From Paramacrobiotus richtersi (taxonomy: Eukaryota > Tardigrada > Eutardigrada > Parachela > Macrobiotidae): DNA of 20,155 nt. Under the pieces are notes generated by a model, which saw only the letters and a program-made list of their open reading frames with translations, searched no databases and was not told the DNA's origin. The stretch spans positions 1-20,155 of the forward strand of contig JAQGAU010001270.1 in assembly GCA_034698045.1 (NCBI GenBank), given 5' to 3'. Positions 19,901-20,155 of the stretch are shown piece by piece (the stretch's first letter is position 1; every line of letters begins with the position of its first letter). The translations under genes were made by a program, and so were the position numbers.

Positions 19901-20155
19901 TTCAAGTTCGAATTCTGTTGTACTACGAGTCTACGACGCAAATTGTCAAAATGAAAATTTCAACAGCAAACCGAAACTCACAGCTAAAACCGCTTTAGAA
20001 TACAAAATCATGATGAAATCTTACCTTTATCTACTTCCGGAGGGACCCTGGCCGTTTCCAGCTGCTTATACACGGCCGTAATCTCATTCTTCCCATACGG
20101 TGATCCCAAGTTATACACACTAGCCAGGAGCTTCAGCCCGTCCGCCATCGTCAAA
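7368..20155 (-). CDS. UBR4: UBR4 (p600) E3 ubiquitin ligase homologue, N-terminal and middle part; frame broken, no UBR box, no C-terminal half (pseudogene or error-laden)
   Basis: About 16 minus-strand exons align in order with the first roughly 2,900 of the about 5,180 residues of vertebrate UBR4, starting upstream of 20155. UBR4 is a cytosolic E3 that binds N-degrons through a UBR zinc finger, partners with KCMF1 and calmodulin, and ubiquitinates through a C-terminal module. Neither the zinc finger nor the C-terminal module is found here. Clear anchors are NEPWPLYIP (exon at 18790), WMPGSQTQL (13841), IPPDADDEAM (9780), MPPDMAPFFL (8896) and CGSKDKYRQVRDL (7914). Nearly all splice sites are canonical and phases agree once about 16 small frameshifts are allowed for; two in-frame TAG codons are also seen. 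The adjacent genes have no such defects. The exons are listed separately. Assignment to UBR4 is secure; whether the locus makes a working protein is not. Confidence 0.9.
8537..8896 (-). CDS. UBR4: UBR4-like exon with one single-base deletion
   Basis: Acceptor TTTCAG, donor GTACGT. The first frame FLSVLISKSASRYQK continues the vertebrate LLSVFMSRTKSGSK stretch. It shifts at GGG 8834-8836 (plus strand) to ASFTNHCAAILNGTRVLEL. NMPPDMAPFFLKPFVK and TTLLTEVALWLPYQVEK match vertebrate SPPDMSPFFLRQYVK and TQLLTEMVLRLPYQIKK. The corrected length fits both phases. Confidence 0.9.
9257..9780 (-). CDS. UBR4: UBR4-like exon with three single-base deletions
   Basis: Acceptor TTTCAG, donor GTGAGT. HIPPDADDEAM matches vertebrate DIPPDADDETM, then a TAG at 9733-9735 results from one missing base. 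The next frame gives an acidic, Asp/Glu/Ser-rich linker as in vertebrates. Shifts at AAAA 9536-9539 and CCC 9318-9320 (plus strand) lead to VRKLKRAVIERLRGIVGSLA and then EDKASFAVRTPVNEVVVLLL. 524 nt plus the three missing bases gives phase 2 out, which fits the next exon. Confidence 0.88.
10054..10851 (-). CDS. UBR4: UBR4-like exon with three frame disruptions and an acidic linker
   Basis: Acceptor TTTCAG, donor GTTGGT. The frame from 10850 runs into a TAA at 10749-10751, where one base is missing. LIDMVDETKLELSRPVSEPL follows in the next frame, until GGG at 10589-10591 (one base missing). The third frame carries HTVQFLIEIIHVVMAAD and AILRTLRPR, matching the vertebrate ATVNALVDIIH and ALIRVLRPR segments, then an acidic linker. 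A 13-bp sequence repeated 38 bp apart (10109-10121 and 10147-10159) accompanies the final shift into ALEDFIENSNNLQQ. Confidence 0.85.
11213..11772 (-). CDS. UBR4: UBR4-like exon, intact, probable beta-sandwich segment
   Basis: The acceptor CTACAG and donor GTAAGA enclose 186 codons plus two bases with no lesion. VFGRSKPFILQRARHFDFPL matches vertebrate IFGRTMQLNLSRSRWFDFPF, and SIVIYGKAKSTLGW matches the AVKIYGKTKEQFGW block. The following helical part ends in a possible coiled segment (KMLEEQVGQMKKG). Confidence 0.92.
12362..12923 (-). CDS. UBR4: UBR4-like exon with three single-base frameshifts
   Basis: Acceptor GCATAG, donor GTAAGA. Four frame segments in order: FSESGGFPGQLFAWLQG, then PMVPVIDSDTLAFH, then SKESSSSNPSFPVDFSEN, then LGAQGLDKYPTSVK. 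Each aligns with vertebrate UBR4. Lesions: six G on the plus strand at 12855-12860 (one too many), GGG at 12629-12631 (one too few), and near 12417-12422 (one too few). Corrected length is 563 nt, which fits the phases on both sides. NIEFGGDLVDVYPYGKLKSR matches the vertebrate DVEFGGNDLLQVYNAQQIKHR segment. Confidence 0.88.
13109..13222 (-). CDS. UBR4: UBR4-like short exon, intact
   Basis: Acceptor TTTTAG, donor GTAAGT, 114 nt, phases 1 in and 1 out fitting both neighbours. GRLFAAPLTSISSDN follows EQG of the previous exon, as QGKSFAATISRTT does in vertebrates. Confidence 0.85.
13460..13841 (-). CDS. UBR4: UBR4-like propeller exon with a mutually compensated frameshift pair
   Basis: Acceptor TTGTAG, donor GTACGC; 382 nt, phase 0 in, phase 1 out. 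WMPGSQTQLLVATQDSVKIF and GPFFVTTTL match vertebrate WLPGSQTELAIVTADFVKIY and GPFYVTNVL. Between about 13581 and 13519-13521 the open frame reads a Pro/Arg-rich stretch. The shifted frame gives a typical acidic linker (ELANAELPRETSRDEDDS), so this segment is probably read out of frame by a pair of small indels. The end SHALQLLFLSYEQG aligns again. Confidence 0.88.
14191..14604 (-). CDS. UBR4: UBR4-like exon, start of propeller-like region, intact
   Basis: The acceptor GTACAG and donor GTACGA enclose 138 codons, phase 0 at both ends, no lesion. KYLAMATEKTKISVYQLSHL matches the vertebrate stretch HLAVSHEKGKITVLQLSALL, the start of the beta-propeller-like region after the UBR box. Confidence 0.9.
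14848..14911 (-). CDS. Possible remnant exon from just after the UBR box
   Basis: After the acceptor GTGGCAG, a 21-codon stretch RSLSEMLAKVLPKALTAI.. resembles the vertebrate segment following the UBR box in hydrophobic pattern. It needs an incoming phase of 1, but the upstream exon ends in phase 0, so normal joining meets a TGA at once. Skipping it gives an in-phase join of 15133 to 14604. Donor choice is ambiguous (14842-14848). Confidence 0.35.
15133..15592 (-). CDS. UBR4: UBR4-like exon with two single-base deletions, last exon before the missing UBR box
   Basis: Acceptor TTGCAG, donor GTAAGT. It is 460 nt long; adding one base at 15450-15452 and one at 15345 gives 462 nt and one continuous frame, phase 0 at both ends. 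The three frame segments are VQYMKTLMYLVYDILKLL, then TAIFQEKYFDMTEIMLSI, then EFLNRILVETAKSSDDATL. They follow the vertebrate order, with GRTAM matching vertebrate ARKAM at the first lesion. The exon ends WVAFIQ, matching the vertebrate region about 200 residues before the UBR zinc finger. Confidence 0.85.
16002..16460 (-). CDS. UBR4: UBR4-like exon, intact
   Basis: The acceptor CCGACAG and donor GTATTG enclose 153 codons, phase 0 at both ends, no lesion. It contains LKYTLNILVQFLHELV and LQKILGDNTFQ, which align with the vertebrate LKHTLLSLVRLTGDLIV and LERILG region upstream of the UBR box. Confidence 0.9.
16728..17221 (-). CDS. UBR4: UBR4-like exon with two compensating frameshifts
   Basis: Acceptor AAACAG, donor GTAAAT. 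The frame starting GLTPLNVDLMLSN shifts at the homopolymer 17066-17069 (one base too few) into PEMPTIYASPSEETARYELA. It shifts again at 16901-16902 (one base too many) into MEEIIRDASLDRSRLNNAA. The net length is 494 nt, so entry and exit phases still fit the flanking exons. The sequence after each shift continues the vertebrate alignment (SKV..EE..). Confidence 0.85.
17415..17772 (-). CDS. UBR4: UBR4-like exon, intact
   Basis: Acceptor TGTTAG and donor GTAAAT; phase 0 in, phase 1 out; 119 codons with no lesion. It encodes a helical segment containing CAALLIWRLLRVLPPS, matching the vertebrate stretch with ILWRILGILPPS. Confidence 0.9.
18047..18105. mobile_element. 45-bp inverted-repeat insertion with 7-bp target duplication (MITE-like)
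   Basis: 18054-18098 is bounded by perfect 10-bp terminal inverted repeats, CACGGCCCAT at 18054-18063 and ATGGGCCGTG at 18089-18098. It is flanked by the perfect direct repeat ACAATAG (18047-18053 and 18099-18105). Inside are two tandem copies of CATACAGTAC (18061-18070, 18071-18080). It sits in the UBR4 intron 17773-18173. The structure is that of a very short non-autonomous DNA element. Its superfamily is unknown; 7 bp is an uncommon target length. Confidence 0.55.
18174..18790 (-). CDS. UBR4: UBR4-like exon with two in-frame TAG codons
   Basis: The acceptor TTTTAG and donor GTAAGA are intact. The frame (codons from 18788) encodes the conserved block containing NEPWPLYIP, then HLYFLLLAFHGL, then VARILVRVEYLMHRL, each matching vertebrate UBR4 in order. 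TAG codons interrupt the same frame at 18486-18488, in a length-variable loop, and at 18396-18398, inside an ungapped conserved alignment where vertebrates have a hydrophobic residue. The first TAG could be the by-product of a pair of compensating indels, since GGG at 18517-18519 (plus strand) offers a shifted frame with a plausible acidic loop. The second looks like a plain nonsense change. Confidence 0.85.
18971..19611 (-). CDS. UBR4: UBR4-like exon, N-terminal helical region, 3' boundary unresolved
   Basis: The acceptor TTCTAG precedes 19611. The frame is open for over 210 codons (acidic/basic start RSDGEHEEEKKDPKRN, then a divergent helical region) down to a TGA at 18968-18970. No good donor with the phase needed for the next exon lies before this TGA. 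Open, protein-like sequence resumes after it in the same frame (about 18890-18967, DQLTELKQYIRYDQAI), so either the donor is non-consensus or the TGA is a further lesion. Sequence similarity to vertebrate UBR4 is weak here. Confidence 0.65.
20025..20155 (-). CDS. UBR4: UBR4-like exon, partial at window edge
   Basis: Open frame with codons from 20154 giving LTMADGLKLLASVYNLG and so on for 43 codons, ending in a GTAAGA donor, phase 1. It joins in phase to the acceptor at 19611 (g+gc). I could not align it to a specific vertebrate segment; its place follows from strand, phase and neighbouring exons. The 5' part of the gene lies beyond the window. Confidence 0.7.

Noticed and set aside
7368-20155. 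Programmed ribosomal frameshifting or stop-codon reassignment to explain the broken UBR4-like frame.
   Set aside because: There is no shared slippery motif, the shifts go both ways, UAG is not seen as sense in HDAC3 or SCCPDH, and such density is unknown in animal nuclear genes.

Overview
This is nuclear DNA from an animal. It carries three conserved metazoan genes, each split by short AT-rich GT-AG introns (54 to 622 nt), with exons clearly richer in G+C than the introns. The compact genes and protein divergence suggest a small-genome invertebrate such as a tardigrade, but the sequence alone does not prove this. I see no rRNA, tRNA, CRISPR array or bacterial-type operon.

Layout. (1) 195-3525, minus strand: a complete 13-exon saccharopine dehydrogenase-like oxidoreductase gene (SCCPDH). 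The 13 exons join without a frame error into 429 codons plus stop, the same length as the vertebrate protein. (2) 3526-4212: a divergent intergenic region that must hold the promoters of both flanking genes. (3) 4213-6821, plus strand: a complete 4-exon class I histone deacetylase, HDAC3. It joins cleanly into 442 codons plus stop and keeps all zinc, catalytic and inositol-phosphate contact residues. (4) 6822-7367: a T-rich (plus strand) convergent 3' region. (5) 7368-20155, minus strand: about 16 exons of a homologue of the giant E3 ubiquitin ligase UBR4 (p600), running in from beyond the right edge. It covers the N-terminal helical repeats, the propeller-like region and the middle segment.

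The UBR4-like locus is the unusual part. Every splice site I could place is canonical and the intron phases agree, yet the exons contain about 16 frameshifts. Nearly all are single-base and most lie in short homopolymers. There are also two in-frame TAG codons. The exons that should encode the UBR zinc finger are missing between 15133 and 14911. The C-terminal half, with the E2-binding catalytic module, is not in the window: the homology stops near 7370, head-on against HDAC3. The two neighbouring genes show no lesion in 2.6 kb of coding sequence. Possible readings are a young pseudogene or truncated duplicate, a gene fission (UBR4 split in two), a giant intron containing HDAC3 and SCCPDH, or a stretch of uncorrected long-read assembly. 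Read mapping and RNA evidence would separate these.

The genes do not form a functional operon. HDAC3 is the catalytic subunit of the nuclear NCoR/SMRT corepressor. SCCPDH is a membrane- or lipid-droplet-associated oxidoreductase of poorly known function. UBR4 normally acts in N-degron and protein-quality-control ubiquitination. A 45-bp inverted-repeat insertion with a 7-bp target duplication lies in one UBR4 intron.
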